Source: Bacteroidota bacterium (GTDB taxonomy: Bacteria; Bacteroidota; Bacteroidia; Chitinophagales; Chitinophagaceae). From it: DNA of 64,000 nucleotides. Below are positions 34,046 through 43,016 of this stretch, one piece after another (position 1 is the first letter of the stretch; every line of letters starts with the position of its first letter). The notes below the pieces were generated by a model. That model was not told the DNA's origin. It searched no databases and saw nothing but the letters and a program-made list of their open reading frames with translations. The translations under genes were made by a program, and so were the position numbers. The DNA lies in assembly GCA_023424015.1 (NCBI GenBank), contig JAFAEM010000013.1, positions 1 to 64,000 on the forward strand, read 5' to 3'.

Positions 34046-35788
34046 ATGATGAACAGATTAGTAGTACTTATTTTCTTAGTTTTTTCGATCAATACATACG
34101 CCCAAAAAGATGGCCCTGCTTTTCTTCGTATGGCAATGCCATCCAATGAAAACAACGCAGTACGTTCAGCCAGGCAGTTTATTTCCGGAGCGACCTGCAA
34201 ATCCTGCGAATTAACGGTGAATGACGAGCCGGTTAAAGTGTATCCCACCGGTGCTTTTGCCCACCAGCTGAGTATCAAGCCAGGTGTCAACACTTTTACA
34301 ATTGTTGCCAGGGGACCGGGGAAAACCAGCGCCACAAAGAAATTAACCTACCGCTACACAATACCAGTACCAGATACTGTAAAGGATGTAAGTATTGCCA
34401 GCATACAGGTGATACCTGAGGGAAATCTGTATGTTTCCCCCGGCGACCAAATCAAACTACGTGTAAAGGCTTTGCCTGGTGCAAAAGTTATTGCTAATGA
34501 AAATATCCAGTTACACGAATTACCTACGGATGCTGCCAACCCTGTCCCGGGGATTTACCAGGCTGAGTTTACGGTTAACGATACTGATCGTTTTTCCGCT
34601 ACCAGGATACCTGTTATACTGACCGCTTCGGGGAAAACGGTTACCCGCCTTACCGACGATAAGATCTCGATGTTGTCTGACCTGCCATCAGATATGGTAG
34701 TAACGAAGGGAAGACTTGCCTATCTCCTGTATGGACTGGGTGGAGACAGGCTGGGAGGTTCAAAAATCGGTTATATAGATTCATTGATCCCTCTTCGTGT
34801 ATTGGGGAAAGTGGGAAACCTGTTTAAGATTCGTCTTTCGAAATATCGAACAGCCTATATCCCCGACGATGTGGTAAACTATTTACCAAAAGGGAGTTTT
34901 ACTCCTGCTTCGCTGACATCCAGCTGGCGTGTATTTGGTGATTCCCTGTACGACTATGTGCACGTTGGGCTGAGTACGAGGCTTCCTTACCAGTCGGAAC
35001 AACTCACCGACCCCTCCCGCCTGGTTGTAGATGTGTTTGGTGCCACCAACAATACCAACTGGCTGTCGCAGCTAAGCAATACAAGAGAAATAAAAAGTGT
35101 AAGGTACGACCAGTTAGAAGACGAAGTGTTGCGTATCACGATCGATCTCAGGCACCCACAGCATTGGGGGCACATGATCTATTATGAAGGGAATCGCCTT
35201 GTGATCAGGATCAGGCGTCAGCCTGCCAACCTGGAGCTTCGCAATCTTCGTATCGCGATAGATGCAGGACATGGCGGTGGCAATGCCGGCACCCGCGGAC
35301 CTGCCGGGTCATCTGAAAAGGAGCTGGCTCTCGCCGTTTCGCTAAAACTACGGCAGGCATTGCGTCTGCAGGGTGCAAAGACTCTGATGACACGTGTTAG
35401 TGAAACCTTTGTTGACAATAAAGAACGGATACTCATGTATCGCGATAGTCTGCCCGACCTTCTGGTGAGTTTGCATTTTAATTCTTCCGGCGACCCGGTG
35501 AATGTTTCGGGTACGAGTACTTATTATCGTCACCATGGGTTCAGGCCGCTTAGCCAGGATATATATGCCAGGATGCTTGAGACGGGGCTGAATGAATTTG
35601 GGGTGGTTGGCAGTTTCAATTTTATGCTCAATAGTCCCACTGAATATCCCAATGCACTGGTCGAAATACTATTCCTCAGCAATCCAGCGGATGAGATGAG
35701 GATCCTGGATGAAAAATTCCAGCAGGAAGTGGCCGATAAGATAGTGGCAGGTATTAAGGATTTTCTGGAACGATGCAAAAAGGACTAA
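34046..35788 (+). CDS. N-acetylmuramoyl-L-alanine amidase (Amidase_3), exported
   Basis: A 580-residue cell-wall hydrolase that cuts the lactyl-amide bond between N-acetylmuramic acid and the stem peptide. It has a signal peptide (ending NTYAQ), beta-rich N-terminal regions (about 40-330, including SH3-like or AMIN-like segments that probably bind cell wall) and a C-terminal catalytic domain (about 395-580). Zinc ligands expected in Amidase_3 appear in IAIDAGHGGGNAGTRGP, SEKELALAVSLKLR, LLVSLHFNSS and the catalytic Glu in NALVEILFLSNP. It overlaps the convergent monooxygenase gene by 4 bases. Confidence 0.9.
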   Translation: MMNRLVVLIFLVFSINTYAQKDGPAFLRMAMPSNENNAVRSARQFISGATCKSCELTVNDEPVKVYPTGAFAHQLSIKPGVNTFTIVARGPGKTSATKKLTYRYTIPVPDTVKDVSIASIQVIPEGNLYVSPGDQIKLRVKALPGAKVIANENIQLHELPTDAANPVPGIYQAEFTVNDTDRFSATRIPVILTASGKTVTRLTDDKISMLSDLPSDMVVTKGRLAYLLYGLGGDRLGGSKIGYIDSLIPLRVLGKVGNLFKIRLSKYRTAYIPDDVVNYLPKGSFTPASLTSSWRVFGDSLYDYVHVGLSTRLPYQSEQLTDPSRLVVDVFGATNNTNWLSQLSNTREIKSVRYDQLEDEVLRITIDLRHPQHWGHMIYYEGNRLVIRIRRQPANLELRNLRIAIDAGHGGGNAGTRGPAGSSEKELALAVSLKLRQALRLQGAKTLMTRVSETFVDNKERILMYRDSLPDLLVSLHFNSSGDPVNVSGTSTYYRHHGFRPLSQDIYARMLETGLNEFGVVGSFNFMLNSPTEYPNALVEILFLSNPADEMRILDEKFQQEVADKIVAGIKDFLERCKKD

Positions 35789-36090
35789 ACCGGCTCCATT
35801 AAGGGTTCCGTTGTATATACTTTAAGCACCGGGTTTATCGAATAAATGGGCTGGAGCTTTTCAATCATCTCCCGGTAAATCTTGCTCGAATGATAGCGAT
35901 CTGAGTCTTCCCTGGTTTGCCAGACCGTCATCGAAATATAGTCGTCTGATTCGTCGAGTGGCTCCAGTAACCTGCAATCCAGGTTTCCTTTTTGTTTCCT
36001 GACAAGCGGCATCAGTTCCTCATGGTAGATCTTTTTTCCTTCTTCCGCATGGCCGATCAGGAAATTGACAAAGGTGAGTCGTACAAGCAT
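35785..36090 (-). CDS. Antibiotic biosynthesis monooxygenase (ABM) domain protein
   Basis: A 101-residue ferredoxin-like-fold protein of the ABM/quinol monooxygenase type: VRLTFVNFLIGHAEEGKKIY, RKQKGNLDCRLLEPLDESDD and MTVWQTREDSDRYHSSKIYR. Such small dimeric proteins act on quinols or haem-like substrates or simply protect against reactive compounds. Cytoplasmic and monocistronic; its stop overlaps the convergent amidase gene. The exact activity is unknown. Confidence 0.85.
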   Translation of the reverse strand: MLVRLTFVNFLIGHAEEGKKIYHEELMPLVRKQKGNLDCRLLEPLDESDDYISMTVWQTREDSDRYHSSKIYREMIEKLQPIYSINPVLKVYTTEPLMEPV

Positions 36091-36206
36091 AAATAACCTC
36101 CTTTTTTGAAGTGAAGAAAAAACAGTTGGCCGGAGGTAGTAAACTTTTACTACATTACTTCGCTAAAAGGTACAATTAAAAAATCATTCTGAAAAAAAGT
36201 TAGCAA

Positions 36207-36875
36207 CTATTTTCTAAGCGCCGCCAGGTATTCATCCAGGTAAGCCTGCTTGCTTTTCCTTTTGTATTGCATGATAAAACGCGGATGGGCGAGTGGTACG
36301 ATCTTCTCAAAGAAACCGAATTGATCATTTAACTGGGTAAGGAACCTGTAATTTTTTTCACCGCCAATACAAAAGCAGGTATCGCGTTGGAAACCCATCT
36401 TAAGTTGTTGCTGCAGGGTATCGATAATAAAAGGCCTTACCGCTGCGAGTAGTTTTTTATCATCATAGTAATTGACATTTTTACCATCCATTATATATCC
36501 AAGGGGTGATACCGCACCGATAAAATAGTCACCATAGAATTTTGAAGCTCCACCATACGCCTCGATCATTTCGTAGATGAATTCGGCCGAAAGCTCCGAA
36601 CTGTCTTTCCAGGGATGATCAATACCACAATACTTTTTCAACTGTCTCGGAGCTGTGAAATTTACACCAGTAATTCCCGCGCCGAAGCGGCCGGGATTAA
36701 TGCCGAGCAGCAGCTTCCTCGGTTTTGAGTCGTTGTAGAACTTAAGAAAGAACTTTTCAACTATATCCATCACCTCTTTTTCAGGTTGGGGATGCAACAA
36801 TCCAAATCCTTTTGGAAGGGTGGGCGCGATAAGGGTTTTGTAGAACTGAATGAGTTGAGGAGCCAGCTTTGCCAT
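36207..36875 (-). CDS. SMUG2-like uracil-DNA glycosylase family protein (DUF4918)
   Basis: A 222-residue protein with the UDG-superfamily layout: motif 1 LLGINPGRFGAGITGVNFTA (compare the GMNPGP...TGVPFG of SMUG1) and motif 2 LAHPRF near residue 195, where HPSP-like residues are expected. A long central segment covers KFYGDYFIGAVSPLGYIMDG. Proteins with this pattern are annotated DUF4918/SMUG2-like and remove uracil or related bases from DNA. It lies alone with about 60 bases to the DUF1080 gene on the same strand upstream. Confidence 0.82.
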   Translation of the reverse strand: MAKLAPQLIQFYKTLIAPTLPKGFGLLHPQPEKEVMDIVEKFFLKFYNDSKPRKLLLGINPGRFGAGITGVNFTAPRQLKKYCGIDHPWKDSSELSAEFIYEMIEAYGGASKFYGDYFIGAVSPLGYIMDGKNVNYYDDKKLLAAVRPFIIDTLQQQLKMGFQRDTCFCIGGEKNYRFLTQLNDQFGFFEKIVPLAHPRFIMQYKRKSKQAYLDEYLAALRK

Positions 36876-36937
36876 ATATGTAAAAATATCCCGGCCCGAA
36901 AGCCAGGATATGAATATTAAATATTCAGAAGAAATAA

Positions 36938-37681
36938 TTATTCGAGTTCCCTAACCCAGATGTTACGAAAACTTACAGGATTGCCATGATCCTGTAAAAT
37001 GAAGGGAGCTTTGTTTGCGTGAGCCTTGTACGTGGGTTGGCCGATATATACCGTTTCTCCTTTCACTTCCACATTATTTTGGATCAGCACGCCATTGTGC
37101 AAAACCGTAAAACGTGCAGGTGACTGCAGGGTTCCATCGGCATTGAATTTAGGTGCGGTAAAAACTACATCATAAGTCTGCCATTCGCCCGGGCCTTTGC
37201 TGGCATTTACCAGGGGTATATGTTGTTTGTAAATGCTACCTGCCTGGCCGTTTGAATAAGTGCGGTTCTTATAGGAATCCAATACCTGCAATTCATAAAG
37301 TCCCATAAAGAAAATCCCGCTGTTGCCACGCCCCTGGCTTTCTCCCTCTATTTTTGACGGGGTACGCCATTCAATATGCAACTGGCAACTACCAAAGCCC
37401 TGTTTTGTCTGGATATTTCCCTCGCCTTTTTTTACAGTAAAGGCGCCGTCTTTCTCAATGACCCATTTAGGTGCTTCCTTTTTTTCTGTTTCCCATTTTG
37501 AAAAATCTTTTCCATCAAAAAGCACAATAGCGTCGGATGGTGGTTTATTGTTGACAACCGGTGTGACGACCTTAGGCTCCGGCTCCCAAACTTCTGTAGC
37601 GGCGGGATCACCTTTTTCCTGTCCATGAATCATACCGCTGCAGCATACAAATACCGCGCCTGCGATCAGCTTTTTATTCAT
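36938..37681 (-). CDS. DUF1080 (3-keto-disaccharide hydrolase) protein, exported
   Basis: A 247-residue protein with a signal peptide (AGAVFVCCSGMIHGQEKG) and a single DUF1080 domain (about 50-247): VLFDGKDFSKWETEKKEAPK, GFGSCQLHIEWRTPS, GNSGIFFMGLYELQVLDSY, GPGEWQTYDVVF and FILQDHGNPVSFRNIWVREL. It is the compact form of the family. It lacks the N-terminal module of the paralogue at 22836. It probably acts in the periplasm on 3-keto-glycosides; the partner oxidoreductase may be the GMC protein at 13400, though that gene is distant. Confidence 0.9.
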   Translation of the reverse strand: MNKKLIAGAVFVCCSGMIHGQEKGDPAATEVWEPEPKVVTPVVNNKPPSDAIVLFDGKDFSKWETEKKEAPKWVIEKDGAFTVKKGEGNIQTKQGFGSCQLHIEWRTPSKIEGESQGRGNSGIFFMGLYELQVLDSYKNRTYSNGQAGSIYKQHIPLVNASKGPGEWQTYDVVFTAPKFNADGTLQSPARFTVLHNGVLIQNNVEVKGETVYIGQPTYKAHANKAPFILQDHGNPVSFRNIWVRELE

Positions 37682-37722
37682 ATTTAAGTTTTTAAAGATT
37701 ATACTGACTAAATTAAGACATT

Positions 37723-38151
37723 TTACCTGTTAAGAAGTTTATGAAATCGTTCCAGTTCCGCCAGTTCAACTGCTGTGAATATTTCGTTGTTATCATACTT
37801 CGCACGGAAAAATAAGACTCTCTTGTGATGCGGATACTTCTCCAGGATGGCTGAGATCAATTCTCCGGTTTTGGTGTCTTTCGTATACAGGGGTGCGTTT
37901 TCCGGCAATGCTGATTTATAACGATTGGGTCTTTTGAGTATCATCGCTTCCAGCGTAGCCAGTTTTGCTGGAGGTATAGTTGAGATTTTAGAAGCTTTTT
38001 TATATAAACCTTCCAGTTGTTTTTTACTGAGCCCACCCCGCTCTTCGTACTGGTAAAGTAAACTTCGGGTAAACTCGTTCGAGGGATTTGTTTCCAGGAC
38101 AAGTTCAAGCAGGTCTTTGACGATATCAAGGTCAGGTCTCTTCCGGTACAT
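37723..38151 (-). CDS. Conserved hypothetical protein, helical
   Basis: A 142-residue soluble, mostly helical protein: RPDLDIVKDLLELVLETNPS, LLYQYEERGGLSKKQLEGLY, ISTIPPAKLATLEAMILKRP and LERFHKLLNR. No signal peptide or catalytic motif is visible. It seems to repeat a helical unit twice and may be a protein-interaction module. It is 41 bases upstream of the DUF1080 gene on the same strand and could share a transcript. I do not recognise its family by function. Confidence 0.68.
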   Translation of the reverse strand: MYRKRPDLDIVKDLLELVLETNPSNEFTRSLLYQYEERGGLSKKQLEGLYKKASKISTIPPAKLATLEAMILKRPNRYKSALPENAPLYTKDTKTGELISAILEKYPHHKRVLFFRAKYDNNEIFTAVELAELERFHKLLNR

Positions 38152-38341
38152 ACTCTTCGTATTTTTTACATGGGTTGAAAGTATGAAAAATACAGTATTA
38201 GGAAGATTTCGCGGTAAAAATTACGAGCAGGAGAGACGCGGATCGAAAACAGATATGGTTTTGATTCAATCAGCGAAAATTTAGCAAGGAATTTGCAGTT
38301 ATAATTGGTGTGATCCGTTTTACAATACCAACTTTTAAAAC

Positions 38342-38833
38342 ATGAAAACGTTTATTTTAATTACTGTTTTTTGCCTGGGCTGTATAACTATTAATGCCCA
38401 GTTAAAAAGGACAACGAGTTGTCCGACTTTTCAGGTTGATGTACTCGATGGAAAGATCAACGGGCTTAAGATTACTGATAATATTACTCAGATAAAAACC
38501 AAGTTGCCCTGTTTTACCTCGGTCGTGGAGGAGTCAGCAACAGCGGGCTGTGGAGGTGGCATTTATTTCAAGGACAGGGATCTCTATTTTTATACGGCAC
38601 GTGATTATGTAGAAATTGGTCCGAAGTTTAAAGGGAAGTTGACCGTTCCGCTGATGGGAGCCAGTCGCAACAACCTTTTCAAAACGCTGGGTAATCCAAA
38701 GATCAAGGAAGCCAAATGGGATGCATTTTCAACAGCCTATGGTATTCTTATTCTCTATTATAATAGTGCCAATAAAGTGAACAAGATACAGATGAGCACG
38801 GAGAACGAGAATACGATTAAGCTCTGCGAATAG
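38342..38833 (+). CDS. Secreted hypothetical protein
   Basis: A 163-residue protein with a signal peptide (TFILITVFCLGCITINAQ). The mature part is a small alpha/beta domain with five cysteines (including SCPTFQV, LPCFTSVVEE, AGCGGGIYF and the C-terminal LCE), perhaps disulphide-linked. The pattern DNITQIKTKLPCF and later ASRNNLFKTLGNPKIKEAKW resembles small beta-clip periplasmic domains, but I cannot assign it. Monocistronic, with repeat copy B right after it. Confidence 0.68.
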   Translation: MKTFILITVFCLGCITINAQLKRTTSCPTFQVDVLDGKINGLKITDNITQIKTKLPCFTSVVEESATAGCGGGIYFKDRDLYFYTARDYVEIGPKFKGKLTVPLMGASRNNLFKTLGNPKIKEAKWDAFSTAYGILILYYNSANKVNKIQMSTENENTIKLCE

Positions 38834-38875
38834 CTTTAAAAAGAATTTGGAATTGGGCAAACCAATTCCAAATTC

Positions 38876-39184
38876 CAGATCATTATTGTCCGGGGAACTC
38901 TGGGGTACTATAAACCACGGCGGGCACGGCGAGCACAGCGAAAGTCGTCTACGTGTTAAGAAATCTGCTATGGAGAACAAAACATGTTGCTAATACTCCA
39001 CTGTGTCCGCAGTGTGCACTGTGGTTTCCTGACACATCGAGACATTTGAACTACGACAAGCAAAGAGTACAGTCTTTAGAAAAAGTAAAGCAAAGCCCAT
39101 TTAAAAGTAAAAGTCATAGAAGCTGCGCGGGTCAACGGTTTTGGCAGCAATCCAAAATTTATTCCGGACAGCAATGATTCCAAA
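38876..39184 (+). mobile_element. MITE-like ~300-bp dispersed repeat, copy B
   Basis: The most complete of three copies, about 309 bp. Its left end GATCATTATTGTCCGG and the reverse complement of its right end, GAATCATTGCTGTCCGG, are near-identical inverted repeats. It aligns with copy A over its whole length with scattered substitutions and small indels. Frames through it give the spurious peptide LTRRRLSLCSPCPPWFI. The 399-base gap 38834-39232 holds little else. Confidence 0.72.
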
Positions 39185-39232
39185 TCCCCAACCCTATGGC
39201 TATCGGGTACTAATTACTATTTTCCACGTGCA

Positions 39233-39670
39233 TCATGAACTTGCCAGCGACACCAGTACTCTTCCCTGTGGAAGCTCGGTGGATGTGTAAAACAATTTCA
39301 CGGTTTGATGCTTACCGTTTATCAAAGCCAGGATTTCTTTTACATTACAATTCATACTGGTTGCGGCTTCCCGGGTATCAGTAAATTTCCATTGCCTGAG
39401 TATGTTTTCTTTGGCATCTTTTAAAGCGATCGTACGGTTTTTACCCACTTTACCACAATGGTGATACCTAACGGACAATTGTCCTTTGGCCATGGAAGGA
39501 TCCAGCTTCAGGGTTTTGATCACTTTCATGTCATCCCCAAATTGCTGTAGCACAGGTTTATTATTGACCAATATTACAAAGCCTTCACCACCAGGCCGGG
39601 TTTCTGTAAAGGATAACAGGGTGACACACAGGAGTAAGCCGGCAAACGATCTGAAAAATTTTGAAGTCAT
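39233..39670 (-). CDS. Secreted hypothetical protein
   Basis: A 145-residue protein with a signal peptide (SFAGLLLCVTLLSFTETRPG) and a compact beta-rich mature domain (VILVNNKPVLQQFGDDMKVI, QLSVRYHHCGKVGKNRTIAL, REAATSMNCNVKEILALING, TVKLFYTSTELPQG). Two cysteines in the mature part could pair. No family recognised. It is divergent from the NYN-LOTUS gene, with about 200 bases between. Confidence 0.65.
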   Translation of the reverse strand: MTSKFFRSFAGLLLCVTLLSFTETRPGGEGFVILVNNKPVLQQFGDDMKVIKTLKLDPSMAKGQLSVRYHHCGKVGKNRTIALKDAKENILRQWKFTDTREAATSMNCNVKEILALINGKHQTVKLFYTSTELPQGRVLVSLASS

Positions 39671-39870
39671 AAGATTGTTTTTTTAAGATGAGAAAATGTT
39701 GTTGATTAGTTTTTGCAACACAAAAGAAATAAACCCGGCTGCCGCGGTAAAATTCCTTTGACAACATGCATAGCTGGCTTGACATGCGGTACCAGGACTT
39801 TAATGGTAAGAGGGTATTCTCAGGCCTGCCCGCTGGGATTGACGTACTTTCGTTTAACAATTTATAAAAT

Positions 39871-40629
39871 ATGGAAGCAACAAAGGATCTCCGCCTGGCT
39901 GTTTTGATCGACGCGGATAATATTCCCTATACCAATGTAAAAGAAATGATGGAAGAGATCGCGAAGTATGGAACACCCACCTTTAAGCGTATTTACGCTG
40001 ACTGGACAAAACCGCATATTTCGGGCTGGAAAAAGGTGTTGCTTGAAAATGCCATTAACCCGGTACAGCAATACAGTTATACGACGGGAAAGAATTCAAC
40101 AGACTCAGCTATGATCATCGACGCCATGGACATCCTTTACAGTGGAAAGGTGGATGGATTCTGCATCGTTTCCAGTGACAGCGATTTTACAAGGTTAGCG
40201 ACGCGTTTGCGAGAAGCCGGTATGATGGTTTTCGGTATCGGTGAGAAGAAGACACCGCTCCCTTTTATTTCGGCATGTGATAAGTTTATTTACCTGGAAA
40301 TATTAAAAGCACAACAGGAGCCTGAACCCCAGCCCCGGCCTGCAAAAGGTGCACGCGGTGAGGTCAGGGAAAAAGGAGCGATCCGGAATCTTGACAAGGG
40401 ACTCACCCGACTGATCGCAGATAGCATTGAAGATATTGCGGATGAGGACGGGTGGGCATTTCTCGGAAATCTTGGGACATTGCTACTTAAAAGAAAACCC
40501 GATTTCGATCCCCGCAATTATGGCTATGTAAAACTATTGCCATTGATCAAAAGCCTTGACAAATTCGAATTGGACGAACGCAAAACAGGCAAAGCAAATA
40601 TCAAGCATGTGTATGTTAAGAATAAATAA
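39871..40629 (+). CDS. NYN (PIN-like nuclease) plus OST-HTH/LOTUS domain protein
   Basis: A 252-residue protein: NYN domain (about 7-150) and a C-terminal LOTUS domain (about 172-250). Acidic residues for divalent-metal catalysis are in LIDADNIP (D14, D16), KNSTDSAMIIDAMD and SSDSDFTRLATRLRE. The LOTUS part reads LTRLIADSIEDIADEDGWAF, LGTLLLKRKPDFDPRNYGY and LPLIKSLDKFELDE. The combination is known from bacterial YacP-like/DUF88 proteins and from eukaryotic MARF1. It probably cuts or binds RNA (LOTUS domains bind RNA, notably G-quadruplex). Cytoplasmic and monocistronic. Confidence 0.9.
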   Translation: MEATKDLRLAVLIDADNIPYTNVKEMMEEIAKYGTPTFKRIYADWTKPHISGWKKVLLENAINPVQQYSYTTGKNSTDSAMIIDAMDILYSGKVDGFCIVSSDSDFTRLATRLREAGMMVFGIGEKKTPLPFISACDKFIYLEILKAQQEPEPQPRPAKGARGEVREKGAIRNLDKGLTRLIADSIEDIADEDGWAFLGNLGTLLLKRKPDFDPRNYGYVKLLPLIKSLDKFELDERKTGKANIKHVYVKNK

Positions 40630-40665
40630 CCACACGGATCATGCAAATGATAATAAATTTCTTCT

Positions 40666-41940
40666 TTAGCTGAAATTCTCTACCACTTTTAAAGTTTCTG
40701 CAATATCCACAGCCGATAAGGCATTGTTGAGAAACCAGCTTTCAAAGGCGGACGGCGGCAGGTACACACCTGATTTGAGCATGTGATGGAAAAATGAATT
40801 GAATTGCTGTTGGTCACTGCGCGATGAGCTGGCGAAATCTGTTACGGGTTCAGTTGTAAAATGCACACTGATCATACTTCCCAGCTGGTTGATCTGTACA
40901 GGAATTTTTTTGCCCATGAAAATTTCAGCCATGCCATTCTTCAACTGTTCAGTTTTTTGTTCCAGTTCCCCGTAAATAGCAGGGTTGTTTTTGAGTTCTG
41001 TCAACAAAGTAAAACCCGCGATCATCGCAATTGGATTACCACTAAGCGTGCCCGCCTGGTACACTTTACCTACGGGTGCCACTGATTCCATGATCTCCCG
41101 TTTGCCACCGAATGCACCGACCGGCATACCGGCGCCGATCACTTTTCCATAAGTGATCAGATCTGCGTTCACTCCCAATGCCTGCTGGGCTCCGCCTGGT
41201 GCCAGGCGGAAACCCGTCATTACTTCATCAAATATTAATAGGATATTCTCCCGGTCGCAAAGATTACGCAGGCCTTCGAGAAATCCTGGTTTTGGCAATA
41301 TGCAGCCCATATTGCCGGCCACAGGTTCGATAATTATGGCCGCCACCTGTTCACGGTATTGTTCAATGAGTTTTTCAACTGCTGCGAGGTCGTTATAGGG
41401 TGCAGTCAACGTATCATCTGCAACTGGTGCGGGTATACCTGGTACATGCTGGATATTGAACGTGGCAGCACCGCTGCCAGCTTTTATTAAAAATGCATCT
41501 GCATGTCCGTGATAGCATCCCTCGAACTTGATGAATTTGTTGCGACCAGTATAACCCCGGGCCACGCGGATCGCGCTCATACACGCTTCCGTACCACTGC
41601 TCACCATTCGGATGAGGTCAATATTGGGTGCCATGGATTTGATCAGCTCTGCCATGTCAATCTCGAGCCCGGTGGGTGCGCCAAAGGATGTGCCGTCTAA
41701 TACTTTTTCCCGGATCGCTTTTACAACAGGTGGGTATGCGTGTCCCAGGATCAGTGGGCCCCAGCTGGCTATATAATCAATATATCGTCGGCCATCGGCA
41801 TCATATAAATAGGCGCCACTGGCTTTGTCAATAAAAACCGGTGTACCCCCGACACTCTTAAACGCACGTACCGGGGAATTGACACCACCGGGAATAGATT
41901 GCTGGGCCCGGGTAAACAGAGACTGACTTTTTGAATACAT
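40666..41940 (-). CDS. hemL: Glutamate-1-semialdehyde 2,1-aminomutase
   Basis: A 424-residue class-III PLP aminotransferase that turns glutamate-1-semialdehyde into 5-aminolevulinate, the second step of C5-pathway haem synthesis. Signatures: PGGVNSPVRAFKSVGG near the start, VSSGTEACMSAIRVARGYTG, CYHGHADAFLIKAGSG, FDEVMTGFR and the PLP lysine K266 in ITYGKVIGAGMPVG. Length is normal. It is the last gene of the seven-gene minus-strand haem operon, 35 bases after hemB. Confidence 0.96.
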   Translation of the reverse strand: MYSKSQSLFTRAQQSIPGGVNSPVRAFKSVGGTPVFIDKASGAYLYDADGRRYIDYIASWGPLILGHAYPPVVKAIREKVLDGTSFGAPTGLEIDMAELIKSMAPNIDLIRMVSSGTEACMSAIRVARGYTGRNKFIKFEGCYHGHADAFLIKAGSGAATFNIQHVPGIPAPVADDTLTAPYNDLAAVEKLIEQYREQVAAIIIEPVAGNMGCILPKPGFLEGLRNLCDRENILLIFDEVMTGFRLAPGGAQQALGVNADLITYGKVIGAGMPVGAFGGKREIMESVAPVGKVYQAGTLSGNPIAMIAGFTLLTELKNNPAIYGELEQKTEQLKNGMAEIFMGKKIPVQINQLGSMISVHFTTEPVTDFASSSRSDQQQFNSFFHHMLKSGVYLPPSAFESWFLNNALSAVDIAETLKVVENFS

Positions 41941-41975
41941 AGTAATAATTTCTTCAGCTTATTGTCAACATATTC

Positions 41976-42950
41976 TTAGGAAAGTAACCTAACCGCCTGT
42001 TTGGCAAAATAAGTAGCAATCAGGTCAGCGCCGGCGCGTTTGATGGAAGTAAGGCTCTCGAGTATAGCTTTATCCTCATCGATCCAGCCTTTCTCTGCTG
42101 CAGCCTTGATCATCGCGTATTCGCCACTTACATGGTAAGCGCTTACCGGAAGTTTCACCGCATTCTTCACTTCCCTGATTATATCGAGATAAGCCATCGC
42201 GGGTTTTACCATTACGATATCAGCGCCTTCTTCAATATCCATCAGCGTTTCTTTGATGGCTTCAAGGCGATTAGCGTAATTCATTTGGTACGTTTTCTTA
42301 TCTCCAAACCCCGGCGCACTGTCGAGCGCATCGCGAAATGGGCCATAAAAGCAGGAAGCATATTTTGCACTATAGCTCATGATGCCGGTTTTGGTGAAAC
42401 CATTTTCTTCCAGCGACCTTCTAATCGCACCAATGCGTCCGTCCATCATATCACTGGGCGCAACAAAATCAGCGCCCGCCTGCGCGTGACTCACCGACAT
42501 CCTTGAAAGCGCTTCAACAGTTTCATCGTTCAGGATCTCGCCATCTTTTACAATGCCATCATGACCATAACTGGAATATGGGTCGAGTGCCACATCCGTC
42601 ATAACCAGCATCTCTGGGACTGCTTCTTTTATAGCCCTGATACTACGTTGCATCAGGCCCTCCGGGTTCCAGGCCTCGCGACCGGTATTGTCTTTGTCCT
42701 CATCCCTGCATTTGACAAAAAGTAAAACCGAACGTATACCGACATTGTATAATTCCTTTACTTCTTTTACTGTGAGATCAATGCTATAGCGAAAATATCC
42801 CGGCATCGAAGCGATCTCGTTTTTGATATTCTTTCCATCTTCTATAAAAAGTGGAGTTATGAAATCAGCCGGATATAAGGTGGTTTCCGCAACCAGGCTA
42901 CGGATAGACGGATTTGCACGAAGGATCCTGTTTCGACGGTATTGAATCAT
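41976..42950 (-). CDS. hemB: Porphobilinogen synthase (delta-aminolevulinic acid dehydratase)
   Basis: A 324-residue enzyme joining two 5-aminolevulinate molecules to porphobilinogen. Both active-site lysines are in place: SYSAKYASCFYGPFRDA and VMVKPAMAYLD. Other signatures are GIRSVLLFVKC, MTDVALDPYSSYGHDGIV and APSDMMDGRIGAIR. The DVALDPYSSYGHDG segment lacks the three zinc cysteines of human-type enzymes (DVCLCPYTSHGHCG), so this is the Mg/K-type metal variant. It lies between hemF and hemL. Confidence 0.96.
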   Translation of the reverse strand: MIQYRRNRILRANPSIRSLVAETTLYPADFITPLFIEDGKNIKNEIASMPGYFRYSIDLTVKEVKELYNVGIRSVLLFVKCRDEDKDNTGREAWNPEGLMQRSIRAIKEAVPEMLVMTDVALDPYSSYGHDGIVKDGEILNDETVEALSRMSVSHAQAGADFVAPSDMMDGRIGAIRRSLEENGFTKTGIMSYSAKYASCFYGPFRDALDSAPGFGDKKTYQMNYANRLEAIKETLMDIEEGADIVMVKPAMAYLDIIREVKNAVKLPVSAYHVSGEYAMIKAAAEKGWIDEDKAILESLTSIKRAGADLIATYFAKQAVRLLS

Positions 42951-43016
42951 TGTTTAGAAAATTAAGGTCAGCCGGCAAATTTAGATACATATTTACTAAT
43001 CATTCGACAGTCTCAG

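Noticed and set aside
33943..34335. Minus-strand gene opposite the amidase start
   Set aside because: It is antisense to the signal peptide and mature start of a clear amidase gene; no recognisable protein features.
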